From assembly GCA_026168455.1 (NCBI GenBank), contig CM047425.1, positions 29,090,784 to 29,154,783 on the forward strand: 64,000 nt of DNA. Reading direction: 5' to 3'. A program made the translations under genes and the position numbers. The notes under the pieces were generated by a model. It had not been told where the DNA came from, ran no database searches, and was given only the letters and a program-made list of their open reading frames with translations. Each line of letters starts with the position of its first letter. The stretch's first letter is position 1. Source of the DNA: Theocolax elegans. Lineage: Eukaryota; Arthropoda; Insecta; Hymenoptera; Cerocephalidae. Shown here one piece after another: positions 11,042 through 21,272 of this stretch.

Positions 11042-11083
<42 letters not shown>

Positions 11084-11085
<2 letters not shown>

Positions 11086-11826
11086 GAGCTAGATCGATGC
11101 CTAACGCCGTACCTCGCCTCTGGCATACCGGCGGTCGTCCATGTCACATCGTTTATTCCTATCTTTCTTGTACTTCTTATCCTCGACTGTGACGGTTATT
11201 TGGACTACAGAACATAAAGAGTTCGCTTTAGCCTTTCTCTGCTCTTGCAATTATGCTTTACTCCTTTGTTCTTATTTATTGCTTCGGTTTTATTTTTTAT
11301 TTTTATTTTTGTTTCTTTGTTTCTTTGTTTCTTACTTTTGCGCTTTTTCAGGGGAGCAAGACCAACTTTTTATGAGGTTTACCTCTTGCCTTTCCTTTCT
11401 CTTCTTTCTTCCCTTCTCTCTTCTTTCTTCTCTTCTCTCTTCTTTCTTCTCTCTTCTTTGGCTTTTGCCTAGCCTACAAGAAGGAGTTCCTATTCACCTA
11501 TCTATTCTCTCACTCACCCTTTCTTTCATTCTGAGCTTTTACATTCATCCTTTCCTTTCGCTCAAATTTCATTCTACGAAAACCCTTTTTCCCTATACGG
11601 AATGTTAGTCATTATGTTAATTAGTACAAAATCTCTATCTACCTTGATTACCTCTGTTCTACTACCTTTGTTAGTGCGACATGTATTAGTGCGACTTTCG
11701 ATTTTTGCCTATGTACTATCTTCCGTCTTTCACTCATTTCACTTTCTCCCTCTGCTCACTTATGCCTTTCCTTTCTCTCTACCCTATTTCTATTTCAGGA
11801 AGATTAACTGTACCTATTTCTATCTC
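11084..11826 (-). other. LINE copy C 3-prime UTR
   Basis: 743 bp between the ORF2 stop and the poly(T) end. The sense strand is purine-rich (GAAGAGAAAGAAGAG stretches), and the terminal 90 bp contain GC-rich blocks conserved in every copy, which could be the signal recognised by the element RT. The long plus-strand frames across it are by-products of base composition. Confidence 0.75.
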
Positions 11827-14800
11827 TCACACTTCGTCTTCCTCTGTTCCTACTACTTCTGCTATTGTCGCGGTTAAAGCCAAGTCTTTTTCTAGGTCTT
11901 CGGTAGCAATCTTTACAAGCATAATGTCTTTCACCATCATGGTTAATTTGTCTACGCCTTCTTTGGTCGTCATCATCCTTTTCGTATTTCTAGCTGCTTC
12001 TTCCATATCCTGTACGTGTTTATGCCGTATTGTTTCGTACTTCACACATGTCCATAGAGCGTGTTCGGGGGTGTCTGCCTCTCCACAGCTGCATAGGTCG
12101 GACTCTACAAAGTTAAATCTTTTCCTGAAAGATTGGAAGTTTCCATGTCCACTGAGTATTTGGATCAGCCATTTACTCGGTCTGAACCAAAACTTCGCTA
12201 GCCTTTCTTCTATGCTAGGTAAAACCTCATATGTGCGTCTTCCTTTTATCGTGTTATCCCATCTCAACTGCCATTCTTTTCTTATCTCCTGGTCTAGCCT
12301 TTCTATTATCAATTTTCTTTCTCTTCGCGTGCCTAGTCCTTCCTCCGATTGTACTGTAAAGTTTTTATATCGGTATTCTTTTCCTTTTCTCATCCAATAT
12401 AGTCCGATTCTTCTTTCGCACTCTAAGTCAATCGGTAGGTGACCTGTAATCATTGTAATAGATTCGGCCGAGATGGTTCTGTACGCTCCTGTGGTTTTCA
12501 TCAGGGCATATCTTTGCGACATTATGAGTTTCTTTTTCTGGACATTATTTGTGAGCCCGTACCATCCTGCTGCTGCATATGTTATTATGGGTATGAACAC
12601 TCCCTTATATATTATATCTAGAGATCGATAGCCTAGGCCCCATTCCTCTCTTGCCAGGAAGGCCAGCCTTTCGAAAATTCCTCTGGTTTTCTTTGAGATC
12701 TCCGTAACATGCGTTTGTACGCTAAGGCCTTTGCCAAAAGAGACGCCCAGATATTTAAACGGTTCTTGCCTTTTAATTCTTTGCCCGTTTATTCTGATTA
12801 GTGGGTAACATTTAGGATGAAATGTTCCCTTTGCTAGTAACATTGCACATTTATCTGGGGCATGTTTCATTTTGACACTTTTACTCCATTCTTCTATTAT
12901 ATTTATGGCCATTTGTCCTTTCCGTTCCAGTTCTTTACGGGAGTCTCCTTCGATTATAATTGCTTGATCGTCTGCATAGGCTATCGTCTCATGTCCTTCT
13001 CTGTCTAACTTGTGAAGCACTTCATTAAATACGACATTCCATAGGATTGGATCTAGTAGGGATCCCTGTGGGCATCCCTTTGTCACATTTTTGCTTGCAA
13101 AATTGCCACCTTCGGTTATTATTACTTTCCTATTACAGAGGTAATCCCTAACGATATTGTACAGTCTCCAGGGGCAGTTCATGCCTCTCAGGTTCTTTAG
13201 TACTCCCGGCCACCATACATTGTCGAATGCACCCTTAATGTCCAAAAACATTATGAGTACATATCTACAGCTTGAGTTGTGCACCTTGGTCTTTAAGTAC
13301 ACTATCGCATCTTCGGTTGATCTGCCTTTTCTAAAACCGTATTGTTTGTCAGACAGACGTGGTTCCACGATTTGATCTAATTTTTTGATTATCAGACCTT
13401 CCAGAATTTTTCCTAAAACTGGTAGCAGGCATATTGGTCTATATGAGCTAATTAGACCAGGATCTTTGTCTCTTCCCTTTTTGATTGTAATTACTTTGCC
13501 TGTTTTCCAAGTATTCGGAAATATACCGAGTTTTAGACAGTTATTATATAACTTTAGCAGTTCTTCACCCACTACTGTAAGAGCAACTCTTATTATCTTC
13601 AGATCGAAACAGTCGATTCCTGGCGCTTTTCCTAATTTCATTTTCTTTACGACTTGCACCATCTCCTGCCTTGTAAAATTTTCGGTTTCGCTGTATTCGT
13701 CTGTATATCTTTGATTTTGTTGCCTTACTTTTGTCTGTTCTCTCGTTTCTGTTTCCAGGTTATCGTCTGGAAAGAGCTGATGAAGAATTTGCTCTGCTGT
13801 GTCATTCCAGGTCATAGTGTAACCATCGTCTGTCTTCACGTTACTTGCGATTTCTTTAACTCTAGCTTTTTTGGCAGCCAGTTTGTATGGTAAGCTCCAT
13901 GGATTGTCGTTACCTTGTTTGGTCACAAATTCTTCCCATTTTTGGGTTTTGGTTGTGTCTATTAGTCTTGTATATTGTCGCTTGGCCAGTCTATAGGTCA
14001 TTTTTGCACGTTCTCTTGTGTCCGGATCTCTTTCCCTTTGGAATTGTCTGCGTAACCTGTTTGTGTGTTTTTTGGCCTTTGTCAAGTCCTCGTTCCACCA
14101 TGGAACTTTCCTACTAGTCTTGTTCTTAGTGGGTATAGCTTTGTCACATGCTATTTTTATCCCGTTTATTATGTCTTTAATGCCAGCGATTGTTGAACCA
14201 ATATCCTGTCGGTACGGTTGGGCTTTCCAATTTTCTCTCAGTGTGTTAATAAACAATCCCCAGTCCGCTTTGCTTGTTATATAGCTTTTGATGTACTCTT
14301 GCTTCCTATATCTACCTCCCTGAGCTTGTTCCACTAATTCAAATGTTATTGCTCTATGGTCACTTGATGTCCAGTTTTCTTGGACTTTCCAGTTTCGTAT
14401 TCTTTGTGCCATATCTGGTGAGGTTAGAGTTACATCGACATAGCCTTCTCCCACTTCGTTTGCGACTGTTGCAATGCTATTGGGATCGTTTATTACTCTG
14501 AGGTTATTCTGGAGTATAAATTCTTCTAGTTTCTCTCCTTTTGCATCCGTTTCCAAAGGGCCCCATAGTGGCGATCTTGCATTCGAATCAATACCAATTA
14601 TAAAGCTCTTTCCTCGTAGAGCCGTTACTATCTCCTGAAGCGATCTTAGATGTATCTCAATATCATCTTTTAGTTGGAAATATCCACTAATTAGGTAGAC
14701 TTTATATGGTACTGATAGTTCTGCTATTGCGAAGTACGGTGTACATAAGTTAGTTATTTGCATCGCTATCACATTCGGGTCTGTTTTTGCTATGGCTGCC

Positions 14801-15005
14801 CACGGATTTTCTTTAGAAGAGACTATTCTTACACCCATACCGTATCCCGTCACTTTATTATTTCTTGTGTATGGTTCTTGTAGCATAATTACGTGAACTC
14901 CCTTTTCATACGCTTTTTGCTTTATTTCGGGTACCACCCGCTGTGCTCGTCTGGCATTAAGTTGTGTTATCAGAATACAGGGTTTATTGCTCCCCGTAAT
15001 CTGTG
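11827..15005 (-). CDS. LINE ORF2: endonuclease - reverse transcriptase - CCHC
   Basis: At least 1036 residues from the GTG at 14937, but the open frame begins upstream, at about 15005, with CILITQLNARRAQR, which is standard endonuclease N-terminus; there is no ATG. Domains: APE-like endonuclease at residues about 1-215 (IMLQEPYT with catalytic Glu, GIDSNARSPLWG, SSDHRAI with the Asp-His pair); RT at about 430-720 (FLDIKGAFDNVW near 566, GCPQGSLLDPILW, catalytic YADD near 653); C-terminal zinc motif CSCGEADTPEHALWTC near 950. It nicks target DNA and copies LINE RNA at the nick. The frame overlaps the end of ORF1 in the +1 phase, so translation probably depends on coupling or frameshifting. The sequence is complete with no stop, unlike copy A. 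Confidence 0.93.
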
Positions 15006-16315
15006 TTATTTACTAGGCGTTCTAGTGCTTTTGTATAGCACGGACATTTAGTGTCGAGAACATTATGGTCCGACTTCTTTTTGGCCTTGACGCAGTTTAT
15101 GCACTTTTTATTTACCTGTTTTTTCGGACATTTGTCATAAGAGTGACCTTTTTCGGCGCAATGCGAGCAATGTACGTCGTTGTTGCAGACTTTGCTGATG
15201 TGACCGAATCCCTGGCACTTAAAGCACCTGGAGACTAGTACAAAGTCCTGTACCTTACACGATTGGTAATCTACAAAGATCCTCCTTCTTTGCAACAACC
15301 TAGTTCTAATTTTTGGGGTTACCTCGATAACCCAGTTGGTCCTGCTCGTATCCCTCTTTCCTGTTTTAAATTTCGGCGTAATTTCTCTTTCCGCCTCGTC
15401 AGCCGAGCAAACGTTTTGCTCGACTATTATCTCTCTTATTTCTTTCTCGTTTAGATTTTTAGGAAGATCATAAATGATCATCCTCGGCTTCTGTTTCGTT
15501 GGTCTATGCATTTCAAAGGTCTCCTTCAAGGACGGTTTATTTAGAATCTTTTGTAAAGACTCTTCATTTTCCGTCTCGATGATTAGACCTTTGTTAATTG
15601 TCCTGAGGCTTCTGATCTGAGCCTTCTCTGCTCTTGGTCGGAATTCGGCTTGAAACTTGGATTTTATTTCCTCTTCGTTTCTAAACTTGTCTGCTCTTTT
15701 CGGCTTAATGATGAGCTTGTGCATAGCCGGATTCTTTATTACAACAGCCCTAGTCGTCTCTTTCGGCGCAACTAGTTTCTTGGTAACGTCTGCGTACGAG
15801 ACGTTACCCTGATTTACTGCCTTTTGCCTTTGTTCAGATAGGACTTTAACTTGTCCTTCCAAAAATGCTGCTTTCGCCAACAGTGTAGAGACTAGGCTGT
15901 GCATATTGTCTAAGGCCTCATGTGCGTTTTCGCTATCTTTCTTCGTTAAGTGTCTCTTAACGATCTTTATCTGGTCCAACATATACATTGGTACCTCTAT
16001 CAAGCTTTTGACCTCAATTTTCCTGCTTTGTTTGCCGGTTTCTACTTCCGTGCCTTCCGACTCCGACGAGCTTGAAGACTCAGATACTGATTTCGTTATT
16101 ACTTTTTTTGCCATTGCGGGCTTTGCCCTTTTTGGCTCTTTCGACTCCTCATCCGAGGAAGACGACAGGCCGCGCTTGTTACTTTTCTGATCTTTTTCTG
16201 CTTCTTTATCTTTTGGTTTCCGCTTGGGTAAACCAGCTCCTGTTGTTGCTTTGGGGTTGGGTTCCCCTTCTGATTCATTTCTGTGCACCATTAGTTTATG
16301 TTTACTAGTGGACAT
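14984..16315 (-). CDS. LINE ORF1: gag-like RNA-binding protein with zinc knuckles
   Basis: 443 residues from an ATG. Residues 1-110 are polar and low-complexity (Ser/Lys/Glu, with SSSSSSES). About 120-180 is helical and could be a coiled coil. About 195-340 resembles the RRM-like segment (RMIIYDLPKN) of R1/jockey-type ORF1 proteins. Residues about 365-425 hold zinc knuckles CFKCQGFGHISKVC and CSHCAEKGHSYDKC, followed by a third looser Cys/His cluster (CINC...H...C). The protein packages element RNA and helps target it. It ends DYGEQ, and ORF2 starts in another phase over the last codons. Its first 216 codons are repeated at 17152-17802 by tandem duplication. Confidence 0.92.
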   Translation of the reverse strand: MSTSKHKLMVHRNESEGEPNPKATTGAGLPKRKPKDKEAEKDQKSNKRGLSSSSDEESKEPKRAKPAMAKKVITKSVSESSSSSESEGTEVETGKQSRKIEVKSLIEVPMYMLDQIKIVKRHLTKKDSENAHEALDNMHSLVSTLLAKAAFLEGQVKVLSEQRQKAVNQGNVSYADVTKKLVAPKETTRAVVIKNPAMHKLIIKPKRADKFRNEEEIKSKFQAEFRPRAEKAQIRSLRTINKGLIIETENEESLQKILNKPSLKETFEMHRPTKQKPRMIIYDLPKNLNEKEIREIIVEQNVCSADEAEREITPKFKTGKRDTSRTNWVIEVTPKIRTRLLQRRRIFVDYQSCKVQDFVLVSRCFKCQGFGHISKVCNNDVHCSHCAEKGHSYDKCPKKQVNKKCINCVKAKKKSDHNVLDTKCPCYTKALERLVNNTDYGEQ

Positions 16316-16618
16316 TTCTCATGTTTGTTATTAGTGTGTTCATTGTGCATCCTCTTGATTACACGACGCTATAAGACTCTAGCAAGTTATTCGGTGATCA
16401 CCCATTAGCAGTTGTTGTTTGACAGGTTTGACCGTGAGCCTTGAAAGTATCGTGGCCTCGTCAAATACAATTTAAACCTCCGAGTGCCGCCTCCCTTCCA
16501 GGTGCCACCTGGAGCAACCTCAGCAAGTTTAATTTTTACACACGCTGCTACAGGGCAGCCCGACTGACTGGCGAAGAAAGCCCGGGCCCTGGTACTATCG
16601 TGCGTGCGTAATTGATAT

Positions 16619-16893
16619 AGTATATCATTTATGTTTCGCATGGGATAATCCATTTTCTTAGTGACTGCATTGACTTGCATATAGTTAATGCAGAAACGAT
16701 TTGCACCGTTCCCTTTAGGGACCATAACGGGGCAGCTGCACCATAGACTATCGGAAAGTTCGATGATGCCCTCACGTAGCATTCTATCGACCTCCGCATA
16801 GCCTGCTTGTAACATTTTAGGCGAGTACCGGCGGTTCCTCTGCCTACTGGGCCTGCTTTTGCGTATCAATTCTGTGGACCGTTAGGTTTGTGG
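16619..16893 (-). pseudogene. Ty3/Gypsy RT N-terminal fragment (duplicate copy)
   Basis: The minus strand encodes QRNRRYSPKMLQAGYAEVD, CSCPVMVPKGNGANRFCINY and YPMRNINDILYQLR, the first half of Gypsy RT. It stops at the LINE insertion point exactly where the intact copy at 37.7 kb continues with ESRYISKLDLS. It is the duplicate of 18106-18381, and the frame reads on into LINE sequence to 16405. Confidence 0.85.
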
Positions 16894-17151
16894 TAGCAAA
16901 CGTTTTGCTCGACTATTATCTCTCTTATTTCTTTCTCGTTTAGATTTTTAGGAAGATCATAAATGATCATCCTCGGCTTCTGTTTCGTTGGTCTATGCAT
17001 TTCAAAGGTCTCCTTCAAGGACGGTTTATTTAGAATCTTTTGTAAAGACTCTTCATTTTCCGTCTCGATAATTAGACCTTTGTTAATTGTCCTGAGGCTT
17101 CTGATCTGAGCCTTCTCTGCTCTGGTCGGAATTCGGCTTGAAACTTGGATT

Positions 17152-17802
17152 TTATTCCTCTTCGTTTCTAAACTTGTCTGCTCTTTTCGGCTTAATGATG
17201 AGCTTGTGCATAGCCGGATTCTTTATTACAACAGCCCTAGTCGTCTCTTTCGGCGCAACTAGTTTCTTGGTAACGTCTGCGTACGAGACGTTACCCTGAT
17301 TTACTGCCTTTTGCCTTTGTTCAGATAGGACTTTAACTTGTCCTTCCAAAAATGCTGCTTTCGCCAACAGTGTAGAGACTAGGCTGTGCATATTGTCTAA
17401 GGCCTCATGTGCGTTTTCGCTATCTTTCTTCGTTAAGTGTCTCTTAACGATCTTTATCTGGTCCAACATATACATTGGTACCTCTATCAAGCTTTTGACC
17501 TCAATTTTCCTGCTTTGTTTGCCGGTTTCTACTTCCGTGCCTTCCGACTCCGACGAGCTTGAAGACTCAGATACTGATTTCGTTATTACTTTTTTTGCCA
17601 TTGCGGGCTTTGCCCTTTTTGGCTCTTTCGACTCCTCATCCGAGGAAGACGACAGGCCGCGCTTGTTACTTTTCTGATCTTTTTCTGCTTCTTTATCTTT
17701 TGGTTTCCGCTTGGGTAAACCAGCTCCTGTTGTTGCTTTGGGGTTGGGTTCCCCTTCTGATTCATTTCTGTGCACCATTAGTTTATGTTTACTAGTGGAC
17801 AT
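17152..17802 (-). pseudogene. LINE ORF1 N-terminal half (duplicate)
   Basis: 216 residues identical to the start of the ORF1 at 14984-16315, ending at RNEEE where a one-base deletion near 17155 shifts the frame. Downstream sequence continues to 16895 with another one-base loss near 17130 and then abuts Gypsy RT. This is the second copy of the 1487-bp duplication, not an independent element. Confidence 0.85.
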
Positions 17803-18105
17803 TTCTCATGTTTGTTATTAGTGTGTTCATTGTGCATCCTCTTGATTACACGACGCTATAAGACTCTAGCAAGTTATTCGGTGATCACCCATTAGCAGTT
17901 GTTGTTTGACAGGTTTGACCGTGAGCCTTGAAAGTATCGTGGCCTCGTCAAATACAATTTAAACCTCCGAGTGCCGCCTCCCTTCCAGGTGCCACCTGGA
18001 GCAACCTCAGCAAGTTTAATTTTTACACACGCTGCTACAGGGCAGCCCGACTGACTGGCGAAGAAAGCCCGGGCCCTGGTACTATCGTGCGTGCGTAATT
18101 GATAT

Positions 18106-18620
18106 AGTATATCATTTATGTTTCGCATGGGATAATCCATTTTCTTAGTGACTGCATTGACTTGCATATAGTTAATGCAGAAACGATTTGCACCGTTCCC
18201 TTTAGGGACCATAACGGGGCAGCTGCACCATAGACTATCGGAAAGTTCGATGATGCCCTCACGTAGCATTCTATCGACCTCCGCATAGCCTGCTTGTAAC
18301 ATTTTAGGCGAGTACCGGCGGTTCCTCTGCCTACTGGGCCTGCTTTTTGCGTATCAATTCTGTGGACCGTTAGGTTTGTGGTACCTAATGTTTTGGGGGC
18401 TGCGGGAATCATTTCATCAAGAAACTGCTGCAAAATTTTTTCTTGTAAAGGGGTAGCTCTTTTGAGTCCTCCGATGCTTGCTAGGGGTGGTATGTAGCTT
18501 GGGTCTTCGACATTAGGATAAAAATGATGCGTAATGCCCTTAGGAGTCCACCACGTATTCTTTTCACAATTTATCCTCATGTTGACTTTGCGCTTAAAAT
18601 CGATCCTCAGTTGCAATCAT
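18106..18620 (-). pseudogene. Ty3/Gypsy pol: protease-RT linker and RT start
   Basis: Frames 18116-18616 and 17892-18302 together encode the linker (DFKRKVNMRINCEKNTWWTP, HHFYPNVEDPSYIPPLASIG) and the beginning of RT (MLQAGYAEVDRMLREGIIEL). They align with 37250-37745 of the plus-strand element. A frameshift near 18345 in a T-run separates them. This part lies immediately upstream of the LINE array in the sense direction. Confidence 0.85.
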
Positions 18621-19010
18621 ACTGTAGATTGTCTGCTACTTGAAAAGGCATTAGTATATTGTCGCCGTCAATACTTATTGAGACGTCTATAATACCTTGA
18701 ATTGCTACCGTTGTACCGTCTGCTATTTTTATTGCTTTGAAGTCAGATCTCCTGACCTTCTTTTAGAGCACCTTACTCATTCCTTTACCTATAAAGGAGT
18801 GTACTGCCCCATCATCGAGCCGTGCTATGAGCTTGCGTCCGTTGAGCTCTATGTTAAAAAATAAACGGGGATCAATGCCGGTAATTTGCTGGATAAGGGA
18901 CTCGTTAGCTGCTAATTGGGAGGGATGAGACCCTTTGGGGAGTTTGGGTAAGAAAATACGGGTCCTTATTTCCTCTGCCTGCCGTTTCCCTGCTTCTTCA
19001 TGCCGCATTT
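18621..19010 (-). pseudogene. Ty3/Gypsy aspartic protease region
   Basis: The frame at 18763-19008 reads LIQQITGIDPRLFFNIELNG and then ARLDDGAVHSFIGKGMS, a retroviral-type aspartic protease active site with DDG in place of DTG/DSG, as in the plus-strand copy at 37.0 kb. It would cut the Gag-Pol polyprotein. A stop (KVL then TAA) interrupts it at 18763, and the remainder at 18621-18760 is in another frame. Confidence 0.82.
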
Positions 19011-20270
19011 AGGGCAGTCTCTTATGTAGACTCCCTGGTCTCCACAATCATAGAAGAATACCTGAGCGCACTCTGCTGCCCAGTAACCCAATTGGTCACA
19101 AATAAAGCAGGGCTCTTTCTGCTTCCTAGGGTGGTTGGGGATTATCGGTGCTCTTATTGCTGCTCTATAATTGCTCCTTGGTTGCTGCTGATTTTGGCTC
19201 CTTGGCGATTCGGGCCTTTGTGGAGTCGTTAATACTCTTTGCCATTGCTTTTGGCTGGTATTGGCGACTACCTTATTCCAAAGCTGCTTTTGTAGTGTGT
19301 TGCTGCTGCTGCTTGGCCTTGGCGATTCGCGTTTTGCTGCCTCCTCAAATTTAGGGAAATTTGGCGCTGCTTTTCTTGGTTGGGGTTGCTAGGCTTGTGA
19401 TACTGCTGCTTTTAGTTATATTCGTGGATGGGTGTGTGCTCTCTGGGGGTCCGGGGAGGGTATGAGGATTTGGGATAGCTCGAGCTGCTTACTGCTGCTA
19501 GGCTACGCGGTTTTTGCTGCTTAGGGTCGACGTAACAATATTTTGCAAGCCATAACCTTGCAATGTTGGTGGTGGCTTGTATGTCTCGTCGAGTAACCGC
19601 CTAGCTTCCTCCTTTTTGCCTAGCTTCTGTAGCTGCACAAAATTATCAAATTGGCTTTTTTTCTATTTTGCATTTGTAGCTGGGATGCATGTTTCTAAAT
19701 GCTCTGTCCAATTGACTGCTAGCGGAAGCGGAGGTTTAATTTGGTCCAATATCCCTCGTCATTTTGAAAGATACGTCGAGATGTCTTTATTTGAACCTTA
19801 CGTGTGATTTTCTATTATTTGCCGTAAGTTGCTCTGGATTTCCTCCGTTCCATATTGCAATCGCACTGCATCGACAAAGTCAATAAAATTTCTCCAGCTG
19901 CTCTTTTCTCTTTTGAATCAATCCCATGCTTCATCATCGCGCACGGATGGGAGAGCTTTAATTATGTCGTCCATCGAGAGGTTATATGTTTCCTTGCATT
20001 CTTGGAGATTGCTTAGGAATGTTTCGGGATCGCTTTTCTTTTCGCTTTTAATTGGATATGATATCTACAAAAAATTTCTACCGTTCTTTTTTCTCCAGTG
20101 AAAAGCGAATCCTCTAAATTACTGCAATTGGAATAACAATTCCTAAAAGATGGCATCGACAAATTTGCTTGCTGCTGCGGCTGCCGCTGTTGGGGATATT
20201 GCTGCTGCTGGGTGTATTGCTGTTGTTGGGGAGGGGGAATGCTAATTGTTGTATTTCTTTCGGGGTTCAA
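19010..20270 (-). pseudogene. Ty3/Gypsy gag, middle and C-terminal part
   Basis: Sense-strand fragments include a Gln-rich stretch with QQQQ and PQQ repeats (20013-20270, ending in FTGEKRTVEIFCRYHIQLK, the start of the capsid-like region), then decayed capsid sequence, and near 19010-19110 two zinc-knuckle relics (CFICDQLGYWAAEC, with Tyr where His is expected, and a second with Cys-rich ends). Many stops and frame changes are present. The CTG/GCTGCT richness of the plus strand reflects the CAG-encoded glutamines. The plus-strand frames here are shadows. Confidence 0.75.
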
Positions 20271-20274
20271 ATTC

Positions 20275-21272
20275 TGGATTTGAGGCTCGTGGGATATACT
20301 GCTCTGGTGTGCTTGTTCTCGTCGCTGCTGCTGCTTGTGTGTGTGCTGCTTCTCGGGTCGTAAGGGTTCGATTGGTTACACTTGTTTACTCCTTGCTCTG
20401 CTGCTGTTTGCTGCACTGCTCTAAATGCTGAGGGTTGTATGCTGCTTGTCTTCCTAGGCTGCGAGTTCGTGTTTACATATGTGCTTTGTGTTGCTGCGGG
20501 AGTTGTATTCGGTATAAAAGGCTTATTTCATAAGTTTCCATCTGTCGGGATTGTTGGAGCAAGCGTGATTATTGGGTAATATGACGTTGAGTTTATTCCC
20601 AATAGTGATACTGTTGTACTTGGCGATGTATATAATAATTCTGGAATGATTGGTTCCAATATAAATCTTTGCTGCTCTTGCTTAGTTGGAGGCGTTCTTA
20701 AATTCCTGCACGTTGATTGTGCTTGTGGACGGTATGCTGGATAAAGCAATCTTTCATTTATTGGTTCGTTGCATTTTCTTGGCTCCTCTAGCGTCAGTGG
20801 ATCATGGTACCATCCTTGAGACTGTCCGGTTTCCAGTTCCACATATAGCATCCGACCAGATGAAATATTTTGTGCTCTTGCTGCTCGGGGAGGGGGAGGG
20901 AAATTCGTAATTTCGGATTGTGTTAGGGAGAGATCCAGGAGATATTCTCCTTCCATTGGGCTAAACTCGTCCTAGTGTCGCCCATCTACTTCTGGTCTCC
21001 ATTCTGCTGTTGAGGGCCCATAATTTCTAATTAATTCGTTTCGCGCTACGAATTGTGCGCATATCATCGTCGATGTTCAAATCTAATTGATTACAGTAAA
21101 TTGTAATTTTCCCATCGGCGGTGTTATTTATGGTGCGCCTAATTATTGCTGCACCTTGTGCTACATTATCGTTATTTATTTTACTACCTAATTTGTAGTT
21201 AAATGCCATTTTGCATATTAACTTAATTATTCTATCCATAATTAAGAAGGGGAGGGTATAAGTTTGGCACAA
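20275..21272 (-). pseudogene. Ty3/Gypsy gag, N-terminal part
   Basis: Frames at 21027-21272 and 20528-20956 encode MDRIIKLICKMAFNYKLGSK, then a proline-rich part with YRPQAQSTCRN and INSTSYYPIITLAPTIPT, which parallels IRPQAQST and INSTSYYPIHTLAP of the plus-strand gag at 35.0 kb. The two elements therefore belong to one family. A frameshift near 21035 separates the two frames here; the duplicate at 22643-23080 keeps them in one frame, so this break may be an assembly error. The start could be either ATG near 21272 or the one 12 codons in (about 21236). Confidence 0.78.

Larger units (their letters stand above)
8571..11968. repeat. Tandem duplication of 1699 bp spanning the LINE-LINE junction
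   Basis: Bases 8571-10269 and 10270-11968 are nearly identical. At the join (near 10269) copy C ORF2 sequence (CTACGCCTTCTTTGGTC) runs directly into copy A ORF1 sequence (CTTCGACTCCCCCTCC), sharing TTTGGTC. Hence the apparent third LINE between 9386 and 11042 is a chimera made by duplicating the A/C junction and not a separate insertion. The copies differ mainly by single bases in runs. Confidence 0.8.
11084..16609 (-). mobile_element. R1-like LINE, copy C (both ORFs open)
   Basis: Minus-strand non-LTR retrotransposon with a 443-codon ORF1 and an ORF2 of at least 1036 codons, both uninterrupted, plus a 743-bp 3-prime UTR ending CTAGCTCGG and 39 T. The 5-prime end is shortened: compared with copy A it lacks about 320 bp between GTACTATCGTGCG and the start, and abuts Gypsy RT sequence at about 16610. 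The C-terminal CCHC motif, endonuclease and ORF1 zinc knuckles place it near the R1/TRAS/SART group; clade assignment is from motifs only. It may still make functional proteins but lacks part of its 5-prime UTR. Confidence 0.85.
15408..18381. repeat. Tandem duplication of 1487 bp (LINE 5-prime half plus Gypsy RT)
   Basis: Bases 15408-16894 reappear at 16895-18381. The unit spans the LINE/Gypsy border, so it postdates the LINE insertion or is an assembly artefact. Copies differ by one-base losses in runs (CTCTTGG to CTCTGG near 17130, ATTTCC to ATTCC near 17155, a T-run near 18345). The join at 16894 places Gypsy RT sequence directly against mid-ORF1 sequence (GCAAACGTTTTGCTCG). Confidence 0.85.

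Noticed and set aside
9386..11042. A third, independent LINE copy between copies A and C
   Set aside because: Its 5-prime half equals copy A and its 3-prime half equals copy C, joined at TTTGGTC; it is explained by a 1699-bp duplication of the A/C junction.
9443..14284. Many plus-strand frames rich in Leu/Ser/Phe/Cys (for example 9903-10472, 11705-12442)
   Set aside because: They lie opposite LINE ORF2 and its purine-rich UTR, and show no family motifs; they are composition shadows.
19148..20910. Plus-strand Leu/Cys-rich membrane-like frames
   Set aside because: They are antisense to Gln-rich gag sequence; CTG/GCT runs translate as Leu/Cys/Ala.
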